Notes: generated by a model not told the origin, from the letters alone. Numbered from the stretch's first letter, positions 46,545 through 58,379 are shown. The stretch is 64,000 bases of DNA from Oehlia diaphana (GCA_003833135.1 QZLH01000235.1:59477-123476), one strand, 5' to 3'. Program-made: numbers and translations.

Positions 46545-47185
46545 TATAATATATTTTTTTTTTTGTGTTATGTATAACTTTTAATTTGTTGTTTGTTTAA
46601 TTTGATTTGAAGAAATTTTCATTTTCTCAAGGTGTTTATATAAGAAAATTTTTCTATAATAACAAATATTTCAAATTATTTCATGATTAACATTTTTCAT
46701 ATTTGTAAAGAAGACGTACAAGAGTATTTTTACCACGATTTTTTACATTGCGCCCATTGCGCCACAATTTGAACGAACGGTCGGTGTCACTTTGAATTAA
46801 TAATGTGGAAATAGATGATTGCTTATTTTAAAAAAAACAATCGTGTGTATAATTGTAAATATGCCACATTTTTACATAATGAATCATGTTTTAGCTGGTT
46901 TTGAATAATTGGCATCATACTATTATATTTACTTAAAATAAAACATTTGTTTTCATTTCACAGCCACATTAAGTGGAATCACATTATCATGTGATTTGCC
47001 AAACATATATAGCTTCCCCAGTAACACCAACAAATTTTCCACCCCTCATATTCATCACCGGCATCACACCCCAGCGCGTTTTCACTGTTTATATTTATCT
47101 GAGGGACGGACAGTTTTTTTTGCCTCACAAAAAATTTTTTTTCACATCCTTTAAATGTCACCGGTCACGTGGGGTGGAATTTTAG
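46545..47185. other. AT-rich DNA upstream of KR-repeat gene
   Basis: Probably includes the promoter of the minus-strand gene. No discrete element is recognisable. The overlapping short frames at 46973-47185 and 46979-47161 lack support. Confidence 0.35.
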
Positions 47186-47190
47186 TATTA

Positions 47191-47623
47191 CAGTCGGACC
47201 TCGATATACTGTACCGATACTTCCGGTTTGGGGAAAATATATCGGTAGATCGAATTATCGGTACATACCGTCATCAGTGAATCATAATGCGGGCCAAAAT
47301 CCAATTCTTGCCAGCATTATGCAAACTCCAGATAGCAAATATATTAAAATGTCACGTGATTTGGATGGAACTTTTATGTTAACTCCGGCCAAATTAATAG
47401 CGTTGGCCCGAATTAATACCAGTGTAACCTAAAGTATCGGTACATCTTACTACGTATTGATTATAAAGGGGCAAAGAAAAGTATCGGTACATGTTACATC
47501 GTGAAATTATATATAATATCGGTACAACGAGGTTTTTTTATTAATTGTGAAACGGGACATAGAAAATTTATCGGTACAGGCAATTATCGGTACATAGGAT
47601 ATCGGTACATAGAGGTCTGACTG
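47191..47623. mobile_element. pogo/Tc1-like non-autonomous element, TA target
   Basis: A 433-bp element flanked by TA on both sides (47189-47190, 47624-47625). The ends CAGTCGGACCTCGATATAC and, on the opposite strand, CAGTCAGACCTCTATGTACC form TIRs of the CAGT(C/A)..ACCTCGATATA type known from pogo/Tigger elements. ATCGGTACAT-type words recur at least six times, mostly in the right part. The interior contains GGCC motifs (GCGGGCCAAAATCC, CTCCGGCCAAATTAAT, TTGGCCCGAATTAA). No transposase. The open frame at 47169-47432 is a by-product. Confidence 0.88.
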
Positions 47624-47652
47624 TATTTATTTCATGGGGAGTTGGGAATAAT

Positions 47653-48231
47653 NNNNNNNNNNNNNNNNNNNNNNNNNNNNNNNNNNNNNNNNNNNNNNNN
47701 NNNNNNNNNNNNNNNNNNNNNNNNNNNNNNNNNNNNNNNNNNNNNNNNNNNNNNNNNNNNNNNNNNNNNNNNNNNNNNNNNNNNNNNNNNNNNNNNNNNN
47801 NNNNNNNNNNNNNNNNNNNNNNNNNNNNNNNNNNNNNNNNNNNNNNNNNNNNNNNNNNNNNNNNNNNNNNNNNNNNNNNNNNNNNNNNNNNNNNNNNNNN
47901 NNNNNNNNNNNNNNNNNNNNNNNNNNNNNNNNNNNNNNNNNNNNNNNNNNNNNNNNNNNNNNNNNNNNNNNNNNNNNNNNNNNNNNNNNNNNNNNNNNNN
48001 NNNNNNNNNNNNNNNNNNNNNNNNNNNNNNNNNNNNNNNNNNNNNNNNNNNNNNNNNNNNNNNNNNNNNNNNNNNNNNNNNNNNNNNNNNNNNNNNNNNN
48101 NNNNNNNNNNNNNNNNNNNNNNNNNNNNNNNNNNNNNNNNNNNNNNNNNNNNNNNNNNNNNNNNNNNNNNNNNNNNNNNNNNNNNNNNNNNNNNNNNNNN
48201 NNNNNNNNNNNNNNNNNNNNNNNNNNNNNNN
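47653..48231. other. assembly gap (579 N)
   Basis: Run of N; all open frames spanning it are artefacts. Confidence 0.99.
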
Positions 48232-48239
48232 TGGAGCGT

Positions 48240-48790
48240 GTCACTCATTAAATATTAACTATTTTAACTATTTTAAACTAAAATTATTAATTTCCCGGCT
48301 ATCTATATGAGACCGGGAAATAACTAAACGAAGATTCCCGGTCATTTATAAACTCAGCTAATCACTCGCAATTTTTAAAATTAGTATGAAGGTGATCATG
48401 AGTGACACTTAGTGCGACGGGGGATTAATAATAAAATTGTTGGCGTTATAACGGGACATAACATATATCGACCCTAACTCCATCAAAAAAAGCTCGGACA
48501 TGTGATTTGAGCATGTGATTTTGTTACATACGGCGCAGTTTGTGGCAAAAATAAAAAACGTTAATAGTATTGGGTATGTACAATTTTTTAATAATACATA
48601 TCAAGTTATAAAACACTACTAGCGCCAGTACTATATTTCGACAATACACGCTATTTATATAATATTAATAAACATTTTGTTGAAATAAAGCTGTAAAAGC
48701 ATTAAATGGTTTTATTTTAATAGTTTTGATAATGACGATTACTGTTTGTATTATTATGCACACAAATATGTTGTTATTTCCTTCAAACAA
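48240..48790. other. AT-rich gene-free DNA
   Basis: CCCGGCTATCTATATGAGACCGGG (48294-48317) is an imperfect hairpin. Otherwise nothing is supported. Confidence 0.35.
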
Positions 48791-48796
48791 TTCCTA

Positions 48797-50224
48797 TTAT
48801 AATACGTCTTGCTCATAATTCCAAAAACCATTATCATGATAATTATATCCAATAACTCCTTTTATTTTATGGTTTTCAATAAACTCAAACCAATCATTAT
48901 TATGATTATCATGATAATATAAGTGTAAAGTTTTTTTATTCATAAGATTCCAATTTTTAAAAAATAATTTTAAAGATTTTATATTAAAATTTTCAAATTC
49001 ATTATGAATGTGAATTTTGTATAAAGTGAGTGGAGCTAATTTAATCAACAAATCCAGGAATTTATCAAGATATTTATGCTCAATATACTCGTCCATATCT
49101 ATTGCTTCCAAGTGTTGGCACTTGATGAGGATATTCTTTAATTCTTTCAGAGTATTATTTCTATTCAAAAATATTGTAACATATTTTATATTTGGACAAT
49201 ATTTATGAATTGTCCGATTATATTCTTTTGCTTGATCGCAATCAGAATATCTAATTTTAATTTTATAAAGATTTCCATTGGTATTTTTAATTATTTTTAT
49301 GACTATATGAAGTGGTATAGATTGTAGATCAAGTATTTGAAGTTTATAATAACTTGCTTTCATTATGTACTTTTCAAAATTTTCACTTATTTCATACATC
49401 CTTTTATTAAGTATTTTTAAGAATTGCAAATTAATTAATTTTGAAAAGGAAAAATGTAGGGAAGAAGTATGCATAATTACATCTATATAATTTATTGAAT
49501 TCACATGTTTTTCTAAAGATTTGATAATCCTATCACATTCATCATTTTCATCTAGTAAACGTTCATTTCGTTCATCTAGTATACTTATATATTTAATTTG
49601 TTTTTGCATTTCAATTAATTCCACAATTTCATCAAACTCATCATTTCTAACTTTGTAAATATTTATTCTAATTTTTTCTATTGATCTGCATATTTGTGCC
49701 AATTCATGATAAAAATAAAAAGATTTCTCTTTTATATCACAATTTAGCTCATATAGATTTGAAAGTGAAATATTTGCTCTTGGATATTTATATAATGGAT
49801 AATATAACATATCTTTACTTAAACATTTTATTGATGAACATTCTCTAATAAAATGTTTATAAATTTTTTTCCTTAATAATCTTGATTCATTTGGAAAAAT
49901 TATCTCAATATTATTAAGATATTTGCAAAATCTAATATAATTAAATAAAAGATTTTGTTTTTGAAAATTTGCTTTAATAATATTTTTAATTATTAAAAGG
50001 TTTATTATTTTATCTGATAAATGTGAAATGATAATATTGAATAATAATTTTTCATTATAAACATATTTATAAGGATAACTCCATAAAATTGGAATCATAA
50101 CTTCATACCAAAGTTTATTAACTAATAAACAAGGGAATAGAGATATTCTATATTCTCTATTTTGATTTAAATCATTTAAATCTTGAAAAATGTGTTCAAG
50201 AATATCACTATTTAATTTTGACAT
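48797..50224 (-). CDS. F-box protein with C-terminal LRR-like region
   Basis: A single exon, 475 residues, from ATG at 50224 (MSKLNSDILEHIFQDL) to TAA near 48797. The longer in-frame version would need a TTG start and adds only a lysine run, so the internal ATG is preferred. Residues 1-50 match the F-box pattern: LxxDILxxIFQDL, then LFPCLLVNKLWYEVMIPILW. The rest is leucine, isoleucine and asparagine-rich with repeated units (LQFLKILNKRMYEISENF, LQILDLQSIPLHIVIKII, CQHLEAIDMDEY), consistent with degenerate LRRs that would recruit substrates. By family knowledge such proteins link Skp1-Cullin1 ubiquitin ligases to targets; the target is unknown. The reading frame is clean and AT-rich. F-box genes are strongly expanded in Rhizophagus. 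Confidence 0.88.
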   Translation of the reverse strand: MSKLNSDILEHIFQDLNDLNQNREYRISLFPCLLVNKLWYEVMIPILWSYPYKYVYNEKLLFNIIISHLSDKIINLLIIKNIIKANFQKQNLLFNYIRFCKYLNNIEIIFPNESRLLRKKIYKHFIRECSSIKCLSKDMLYYPLYKYPRANISLSNLYELNCDIKEKSFYFYHELAQICRSIEKIRINIYKVRNDEFDEIVELIEMQKQIKYISILDERNERLLDENDECDRIIKSLEKHVNSINYIDVIMHTSSLHFSFSKLINLQFLKILNKRMYEISENFEKYIMKASYYKLQILDLQSIPLHIVIKIIKNTNGNLYKIKIRYSDCDQAKEYNRTIHKYCPNIKYVTIFLNRNNTLKELKNILIKCQHLEAIDMDEYIEHKYLDKFLDLLIKLAPLTLYKIHIHNEFENFNIKSLKLFFKNWNLMNKKTLHLYYHDNHNNDWFEFIENHKIKGVIGYNYHDNGFWNYEQDVL

Positions 50225-50239
50225 TTTTTTTTTTTTCTT

Positions 50240-51130
50240 TCCAGGCAAAATGGATGAAAATAAGTAAAGAAAAGAATTAATATTTATTTATGATAAATTG
50301 TCATAATTTCATTGCATGATCCTATAAACCATGATTTTGTTTGACTAATTTTTTCATCAATAGTTTTTACATCATACAATATTAGTAAATAATAAGAACA
50401 TAAGTGAAGTAATCAAGTACCCTATGTAAAGCACGATCTGCATTAGTAATTACATTAGTAAAACGTCATTTCAATCAATTTCAAATATGTCAGATATCCC
50501 TTGTTATAACGAATCTGCCAATTAAATTCTTTAAATTCTTCACTATATCGAGGGCTGACTGTATGCTTCTTTTTATATTAACTAACCATCATTTACTACC
50601 CTATAATGCATATTTTCAAAGTCAAACCTCGTGATATGAGAAAAAGAATGAGCATTACAATGACCAATCATTTTGTTTATTTTTAGGGTTGTAATATCAT
50701 TCATTTTACCATTATTAAATTCTTAAAACTCGTAATTTTACATCTTGTTTAAGTATTGTATATAATATTCAGTTTATTTTTAAAACTTTTTTTTATAATA
50801 GGGATCACAATAAGTGTCAATTTATTTATAAAATACAAAATTTAATTCATAATGTCTTAGCGATGGATGTCTTAGCAATAATACATTTGATCAGCTAAGT
50901 ACAGTCAAGTAGCAAGAAAAAAAGATGAAAAGCATATATTTTTAAGACAAAAAATGATTCATATTTTATATTTATGTATGCCAAATTTCAGAAGTTTTAT
51001 TTTGTCACAATCAAAGCACTTAGATTGTGATATGACAGCTAACAACCATATAAGCTATTTTACTAAATTGAAACAGTAGTATGAGAAGGAAGTTTAGTAA
51101 TGAATTTTTGGGATATAACTAGTGTGAGCT
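50240..51130. other. gene-free DNA with one stray pogo-like terminus
   Basis: CTATATCGAGGGCTGACTGTA at about 50543-50563 resembles the right TIR of the pogo-like element at 47191-47623, with TA at its edge. No partner end was found. Nothing else is supported. Confidence 0.4.
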
Positions 51131-51319
51131 CAAAGTAGAGTTGCGACTCGTCAGAATTTCTGGGATCCGGATCATACCCAAATCACTACCCGACTCCATA
51201 ACAGGTATTACTCGTTTATGCCCGTTTACCTTTTTATCAGATATGACTCAAGTAATATCCGGGTATTATTGTTTAAATTTCTAAAAAAAAAAAAAATTAT
51301 CAAATAAGTGTTGTTAAAG

Positions 51320-51432
51320 GTCACTGAGGGAAATGAAGGGAAGGGAAAGGAGAGGGGAAGGCGATGGGGAAAGGGAAACGAAGGGAAGGGAAAGGGGATA
51401 TCGAAGGGGAGGGAAAGGGAAAGGGAAAATGA
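51320..51432. repeat. purine-rich GGGAAA-type tract
   Basis: Over 110 bp of almost pure G/A composed of GGGAAAGGG and GAAGGGGA words. It is embedded between CCGGGTATTATT (left) and a GGCC-motif cluster with CCGGATAATATCCGGG (right), suggesting it sits inside a transposon remnant. Confidence 0.75.
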
Positions 51433-51459
51433 AGGGGAACTAGTAGTGACCGTTACACC

Positions 51460-51630
51460 ACTTAATTCTAACCGCCGAACATTATAATTTTATAATAATT
51501 CGGCAAAGAAAAAATCCATATAACCCTAAATTCTGGCCGGCTTTAAAATTCTGACCAGAGTTACAGCAACTCTGGCAAATTTTAATTTTCGGTGGGGTAG
51601 TTACCCGGATAATATCCGGGTATATGTGTT
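51460..51630. repeat. GGCC-motif cluster
   Basis: Contains AAATTCTGGCCGGCTTTAAAA, ATTCTGACCAGAGTTA and AACTCTGGCAAATTTTAA within 70 bp, followed by ACCCGGATAATATCCGGGTA. Such pairs of palindromic words are typical of the interior and subterminal parts of the short elements in this window. Confidence 0.55.
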
Positions 51631-51659
51631 GTAACATCTGAACTTATCTAGTGAATTTG

Positions 51660-52045
51660 TTAATTTTGGGGCGCAATATATAATTAACTACACTATATAT
51701 TATATAAAATTGTTGAAGTATTTAAAATATACTGCGTCAGCAATGACGTAAAACCGTTTTCAAACATTTGTTTATAAAATTAGAAGTAAATGATTTTATT
51801 AGATTTATATGGGTTTGTTTAGATAAACTTGTTTATGGAGATTCGTATTACACCATAAGGTATATAAGCTGAAAATCATGAATTTTTGAATGGAACTTAA
51901 TCTTCGCTCATTACCTTTAAAATCGATTCTTTTTGCTTTTTCTTATGATGAAAAAGTGCTACATTGATTATTTTAATTAATGGTTTAAAGTAGTTAATAA
52001 TTGGGGGAGAATTATCGCATTTTAATGTTAGTATTTATAATTGGT
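51660..52045. other. AT-rich gene-free DNA
   Basis: No supported feature. Confidence 0.35.
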
Positions 52046-52051
52046 AGAAAT

Positions 52052-52239
52052 GGGTCGCATTCATTTCATCGATAATCATTTCACCAACAATCTTCTCACC
52101 GACAAATGAATTTAGGATTAAAGTTAGGTTAGGTAAGAAAATCAGGGTTAGGATTAGGCAAGTATTAGGTTAGGAGGGTAAGTGGATTAGGATTTCAAAA
52201 CTGTCGGTGAAATGATTGTCAGTGAAATGAACCAGACCC
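52052..52239. mobile_element. 188-bp TIR element with TTAGG-like core
   Basis: Left end GGGTCGCATTCATTTCA...AATCATTTCACC and right end read in reverse GGGTCTGGTTCATTTCA...AATCATTTCACC give inverted repeats of about 39 bp with some mismatches. The core between them is a run of TTAGG-like words (TTAGGATTAAAGTTAGG, GGGTTAGGATTAGG, ATTAGGTTAGG). No coding capacity. The target duplication is not clear. Confidence 0.72.
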
Positions 52240-52481
52240 TATTTTTTCTTTTTGTAGGGACGCCAGACTTTTTGGACGAACGGACTTAAACATTAAGGTT
52301 AATTGAAAAAGGGAAGAGTATAAATTAAGAAATGATTTTCTTTTATTATTAGGACTAGCCTGTGTTTTTTGAATTGAAACATGCCGAAACTATCAAAACT
52401 ATGTTGAACTATGGCAGTTTCAGTTATCAACCTTATTAACAATACATAAAAAAGCTTGAGAAATTTTATTCAAATTATTAT

Positions 52482-52790
52482 TTAATCGCTAACAATTTTA
52501 ACATCGTCATCTAACTCTTCTAAATTTTCTTTTTCATACTCCACAATCAATTTATCAATTTCTTCATAAACCACCTCTGACCCACTTCTTTTAATTTCTA
52601 AATAGTTGATACTACACTTGAATTATCATTATAGACATTAGCTTTCTTGTAATTCTTTTGTATATTCATCATTTTTACACATTTCTTCTAGCATTCTTTG
52701 TCTTTCATCTATTTCTAACATTTCTTCACTATCAGTCTATAATTTTTCAAAATCCTCCCATCCTTCATTATCTAAATAATGCTACAACTT
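52482..52790 (-). pseudogene. acidic C-terminal coding relic, unknown family
   Basis: The minus strand reads YLDNEGWEDFEKL, a stop, then TDSEEMLEIDERQRMLEEMC. After stops and a frame change comes EVVYEEIDKLIVEYEKENLE and DDDVKIVSD before TAA (52482-52484). This is the strongly acidic, charged composition of a coiled-coil C-terminal region. At least three stops interrupt it. No function can be assigned. Confidence 0.45.
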
Positions 52791-52799
52791 ATGTTAGAG

Positions 52800-53980
52800 G
52801 ATGGAGACAACCAGAAAAAAAATTACAATAAAAAATGAGCAATAAAAAAAATAATAGCAAAAAAGTCTTTTCTTTTTATTGAGATTAATTATAGTAAACA
52901 AAAATTTAACAAAATGTATAATAAAATAAAATCTATTTAACAATAAGAATAAAAATCACAAAATCAGAAAAAAATTTTTTTTTTTTTTTTGAAAAATAAG
53001 ATTTGAAAAAAATTTATTTTAAATAAAACTGATCTGCTGCGGCCAATCATAATGAAAATGACGTCACATGATTTCGAATAGGCGGTTTACATTACACGAT
53101 TCAAATTATTTATACATACTACGCCACACAAGTGTTCAACGATATATAGATAATGTACTTATTTAATTAAGTGTGAACGACGAGTTATCTTTAAATGTAT
53201 TTATTACAAGAATAATATTTTATTATTTTAAGAATTGAAATTCAATAAATGTTACGCGTTACGCGCAATATTCGGACGCCACGGAAAAGTCCCACTTTAT
53301 ATTGTTAACAATTATAAATTTAACATTCTTGTAATAATAACTAACTACTTCATTTCATTCATTTACCACAGGCGATATTTTGTCATATGGCGGTGTTCGC
53401 TATTAATATTGGAGTAACCCGAGGTGGTGCGTCCAGATTTATTATTACGGTAGAAGTTTCATACTTATAATTTTCACACAGTATAGGAGAAAAACTACAA
53501 ATATAAAAAAAAAAACATAATATGAAAATTTTAGTCATATATTCTTTAAACAAGAGAGTTGCGAATAAAATAAATTTTACTGTCGAAAGTAATAAACTTT
53601 ATTTGCGTAATTATTCATTATTATTCACTACTGTTTCTTCTGACAGCACGTTTGTTAATTAGGTATCACAAAACATTTCATTGAATGATTTCATTGCAGA
53701 TCATTTTCTTTTTTGGCGCAGCATTATTTTGAATATAAAAAATTCCGATTATTTAGATATTTTTATAAATAAAATATTTACCTTTTCATTGCCACTTTCA
53801 GAAATGTTGGCGTTTCGAATATAACAATTAAATAAATAAGTAATTAGAAATTCGTGTGACTTATGGTGCATGAGCAGATCTTTCGTGTGACTTATTTTAA
53901 CCAAAAACGTCACTTTTTTTTTTTTTATAAAAGAAAAATGTAATGTGCTCGAATTTTTTTTTATTTTCTTGCAAATAATA
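52800..53980. other. AT-rich DNA upstream of kinase-Sel1 gene
   Basis: No gene supported; the 60-codon frame at 53235-53417 has no protein character. GACGTCACATGA near 53060 and similar GACGTC words occur but cannot be tied to a gene. Confidence 0.35.
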
Positions 53981-53983
53981 ATA

Positions 53984-56518
53984 ATGTCTGATAAAAATGA
54001 AAATGAACAAATTAATTTAATTGAAGAAGCTATTTCTAGTAAACAAATAAAATATTATGAATATAAACATTTTCATAATATAAAAAAAATTGATGATGAT
54101 GCTCTTGGAAAAGTTTATCGTGCGAATTGGAAAAATTTGGAAAAATATGTTATTTTAAAATCTTTTTTTAAATTTAATAATAATGTTGTAAAAGAAATTT
54201 TACATGAGGTAATAATTTATAAATTTACTAAAATACATAATATATTAATTTATTTAAAATTACGTTTATAAAATTATTAATATACATATATATATTTAAA
54301 AATAATTTTAGCTTAAACTTCAATGTGAACTTGACTTATATGATAATGTTATTCGATTATATGGGATTACAGAAAAAGGTATAACTAATTATTTAAATTT
54401 TGTTTATAAACAGGTTAATAAAATAAAATTAATTTTTTTATCATTTTAAAAAAATTAGGAAGTCAAAACGTAAAATCAAATAAATATTTATTAGTAATGG
54501 AGTATACTGATGGTGATTCTCTTCAAAATTATTTGAAAAAAAATTTAAAAAATCTTACATGGCCTGATAAATACAGATTAGCATACCAATTGGTTTGTGC
54601 TATATCATATTTACATGATGAAGGAATTATCCATCGTGATTTGGTAATTTTACTTTATTTCATTAAATTATTTGTATTTTTTTTTTTAAATTAATAATTA
54701 TACTTATATATTTTTATTATTATTTCGAAATATATTTTAATAAGCACTCCGACAATATAATAGTACATCAAAACAATATTAAATTAGTTGATTTTGGATT
54801 ATCAAAAAGAATTAAAGAAATATGTAAACATCAGACAGACTTATTCGGTTTAGTTCCTTACACTGATCCAAAAAGGTTCACTGGTAGTAACAAATTAACG
54901 CAACCATACTTATTAAATAAGAAGAGTGATGTTTACAGTATTGGCGTACTTTTATGGGAGATATCAAGTGGTAAATTACCATTTGAAGATGAAGCGTATG
55001 ATGCTGGTTTAGTCATGCGAATTTTACAAGGTTACAGAGAAACGATTGTTCCAAACACTCCTTTCGATTATTCTAATCTTTATACTGGTAAATATTTTCA
55101 ATATTATTTGTTCGTTATTTTAATTTTAAATCTTTACTAAATTAATATACATATTAGAATGCTGGAATAGTGAACCAGATAATAGACCAACTATGGATCA
55201 AGTAGTTGTGAAATTAAAAGAAATTATTATGAAAACAAATGTAATAGTAAATTCTCAAATACAAATTGATTCAGACAATGTTGATAAATCAAATATTAAT
55301 TTATTGTATGAGAAGAATATGACATTGATTGATTTAAGTAATTTGGTTGATGAATTGGTTGAACTTATTTATAAGAAACTTAATGAAGGAAATAATAAAG
55401 AAGTAATAAAACAAAATGTTCTTTTTAATATTAGTAATCATAAATTAACTTCAAAAGATATCTATACTTGGTTATTAAATAATCAAAATAATTCAAATTC
55501 TATTACTTTACTTGGATATTTTAATTATTATGGAATTGAAACTGATATTAATGTGAAAAAAGCGTATGAATTGTTTCAAAAAGCTGCAGATTTGGATAAT
55601 AATGTAGCACAACTTTATCTTATCTATATATATATTATTGGTCAAGGTGTTGAAAAAAATTACAAATTTGCTTTTGAATTATCTAATAAATTAGCAAAAC
55701 AAGAATCTGCTTGTGGAATTAATTATTTAGGTTATTGTTATGAAAAAGGAATGGGAACTGATATTGATAAACAAAAGGCATTTGAATTGTATCAAAAGGC
55801 GGCGGATTTAGGAAATTCAAATGGGATAGGTAATTTAGGATATTGTTATGGGAGAGGAATTGGAACTGATGTTAATATGCAAATGGCGTTTAAACTCACT
55901 CAAAAAGCAGCTGATTTGGGGAATTCATATGCAATGGATAACTTAGGACAATGTTATAATAAAGGAATTGGAACTGATATTAACACACAAAAAGCATTTG
56001 AATTATTTCAAAAATCTGCAGATTTAGGAAGTTCAACTGGTATAAGTAGCTTAGGAACTTGTTATGAAAAAGGAATCGGAACTGATATTAATCTGCAAAA
56101 AGCATTTGAATTAAATAAAAAAGCAGCTGATTTAGGAAATTCACATGGAATGAATAATTTAGGACGTTGTTATAGAAAAGGAATTGGGATTGATATTAAT
56201 TTACAAAAAGCATTTGAATTTTATCAAAAATCAGCAGATTTAGGAGATTCATATGGAATGAATAATTTAGGAAATTGCTATAGAAAGGGTATTGGAACTG
56301 ATATTAATAAGCAAAAAGCATTTGAAATATATCAAAAAGCTGCGAAATTAGAAAGTGATGTAGCTCAATATAATCTTGCTTTGATGTACGAAACTGGTGA
56401 TGGGATTAAAAAAGATATTGATCAAGCAATTTATTGGTACAAAAAATCTGCTGAACGGGGACATAAAAATGCACAAAATAAATTATTCGAATTAACAAAT
56501 ACAGATGTTATGTTATAG
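53984..56518 (+). CDS. TKL-type protein kinase fused to Sel1 repeats
   Basis: Five exons, 53984-54208, 54312-54378, 54459-54643, 54745-55087 and 55158-56518, with matching phases, give 726 residues. The ATG at 53984 (MSDKNENEQI) is preferred over the upstream in-frame codon because it begins the hydrophilic leader usual in this family. The kinase domain spans about 30-300: the glycine loop is degenerate (KIDDDALGKVYRANW lacks the first glycines), the likely lysine is K59 in YVILKSF, HRD is at 156-158 (IIHRDLHSDN), and DFG at 175-177 is intact, followed by sub-domain motifs SDVYSIGVLLWEIS and CWNSEPDNRPTM. From about residue 388 to 722 come roughly nine Sel1 repeats of the form LGxCYxKGIGTDIxxQKAFE, an alpha-solenoid for protein binding. 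Likely a cytosolic signalling kinase with a scaffold arm; the odd loop may weaken ATP binding. Confidence 0.92.
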
Positions 56519-56519
56519 A

Positions 56520-57040
56520 TGTTTATTCATAGTATACTGAAAAGATATTTTAAATATAGGGTTTATTTATTATATTACACGAACGGTAATTGTTGGTTTA
56601 GAAATTTATCTGTGATAAATCTCTGATAAAAAAAAAATAAAATTTGGGAGCAATTTTAGCTTATTATCATAATACTTTATTTGAATAATTGATGCTAAAT
56701 AAATATTAAGCTAATCATATTTTATAATGTGTTCGATAAAAATTTATAAAAAAGAATTGACACGATTATCAGTGAATCATATATTACTAAATAAAATATT
56801 ATATTCCTTAAGATTTTTTCTAGATTAGATAAATTCACGATAATTAAATTTCTTAATTTTTATGTGTACTGCTCTTTATCGCTTTATCGATGACCATAGT
56901 ATCATAGATTTATAAATATATATGTATAGAAAACACGCTCTCAGCTTAAAATAAAATAATAATTTTATTAAATCGCGCGCTGCAACTGAAAATTTTAAAA
57001 AACAAAACTTTTCTAAGTATTAATTAACATAAATTTGATT
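56520..57040. other. AT-rich 3' flank
   Basis: No supported feature. Confidence 0.4.
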
Positions 57041-57059
57041 CTAATTTCTCTGATTTAAT

Positions 57060-57740
57060 AGATTAACCAAACTTTGTATAGCATCATGACATCCGTTTTT
57101 TACTGCTTTCTCATACCAATATCACCTTTTTCATATAAGAATATTGTGCATCCTTATTTTCTCCTTTAGCTGCTTCCTCATACAAATTCAATTGTCCACT
57201 TTTTATATACATAAATTTGTTTTTTCCATTAATACAGTATCTCTTTTATCAGCTGCTTGTTTATAAAATGCAAATGCTCTAATATTATTTTTATAAACAC
57301 CTTTTCCTAATTCATAAAGTTCTCCTAACTTATATAATGCAACTTAATTATCATTTTCTGCTGATAATTAACTTATCTAAATCATTATTTATCTCTTCTT
57401 TATTTTTATAAAATGACAAAATATTACGTTCTTCATCCTTTCCAGATGCTTTATTATATAACTCAACCCCTTTTTTCTTATTAATTACATAATAATATCT
57501 AAGTAAAAAGTTTAATTACAAAAATCCTAGTTCACTGGATTTTTTGTAAAGATCAATTGCTTTTAAAAGATTTTTACCAACACCAATTCCTAATTCATAA
57601 CATTGGCCTAAATTATATAATGCAACTTCATTAGTATCACTACTTTTTGTTGCTTTATTATACCAATAAAAGGCTTTCATAAAATTCGTTTTTACACCAT
57701 CACCATTTTTACTATATAAATTACCGATGATCTATTTCAG
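57060..57740 (-). pseudogene. Sel1-repeat gene relic
   Basis: The minus strand reads GNLYSKNGDGVKTNFMKAFY, YNLGQCYELGIGVGKNLLKA and IDLYKKSSELGF before a TAA, later KKGVELYNKASGKDEERN, and in other frames LYEEAAKGENKDAQYSY. These are Sel1 repeats of a type different from those of the neighbouring gene at 53984-56518 and on the opposite strand. Several stops and frame changes disrupt it, and no kinase domain is nearby. It is the decayed repeat domain of another gene. Confidence 0.7.
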
Positions 57741-57769
57741 CTGATTCTGTATGACATACACAATATCAT

Positions 57770-58160
57770 GTATATACCACTTTGATCGCAAACATATCAG
57801 AACATTTAAGAAGTGTCATATTTGTAACACTTGTACTATCTAAATTAAAATAAAAAAAATAATGTAAGTATTTTTAATACAAATATTCTTAATCACTATA
57901 AAAATTTGTATTAGTAACTAAATTCTAAACTAGATTTAAAAGATTTATCAAACAAAATAAAATATTAAGTTGCTAATAATTTTGGCTAAATTATCATAAT
58001 TAGCTCGATAATTATAATTCTGGCAGAAATGATTGGCAAAGATCTTTTTTAATTTTATAGTCCTTACCATCATTATCTTACATTATCATTTAAATTTGAT
58101 TTTCATCTAAAGAATTGTTGAACATTAAAAATCAATAATTAGTACCCTTCCATAACTTTA
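57770..58160. other. gene-free DNA with weak GGC motifs
   Basis: TAATTTTGGCTAAATTA, TAATTCTGGCAGAAATGA and ATTGGCAAAG occur at about 57975-58040. Nothing else is supported. Confidence 0.35.
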
Positions 58161-58165
58161 TATTA

Positions 58166-58375
58166 GGTATGGGTTTAAAAACAATTTTTAACCGGTTAAA
58201 ATGCCAAAAATATTTTGTAATTCTGGCTAAATTTACAATGCCGGCCAGAATTATAAATCACGGGACTTCAGATAAAAGTTGGCCTAATCCTGGTCGAATT
58301 TTAATGCTGACTAGGATTGTGTTTTAACCAGTTAATTATTAAACTAGTGAAGATTTTTCGAACCAGTTCCAACCT
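58166..58375. mobile_element. probable hAT-like non-autonomous remnant
   Basis: The left part holds TAGGTATGGGTTTAAAAAC and TTTTTAACCGGTTAAAAT; the right part holds TTTTAACCAGTTAATTA and CGAACCAGTTCCAACCTCT, giving subterminal AACCGGTT words in both orientations. The middle carries TAATTCTGGCTAAATT, ATGCCGGCCAGAATTA and CCTGGTCGAATTTTAA. The ends are imperfect and no target duplication was found. Confidence 0.4.
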
Positions 58376-58379
58376 CTCA

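Noticed and set aside
47169..47432. 87-codon plus-strand frame
   Set aside because: It lies within the pogo-like non-autonomous element and has no homology to a transposase.
53235..53417. 60-codon plus-strand frame
   Set aside because: No domain, signal peptide or conserved composition.
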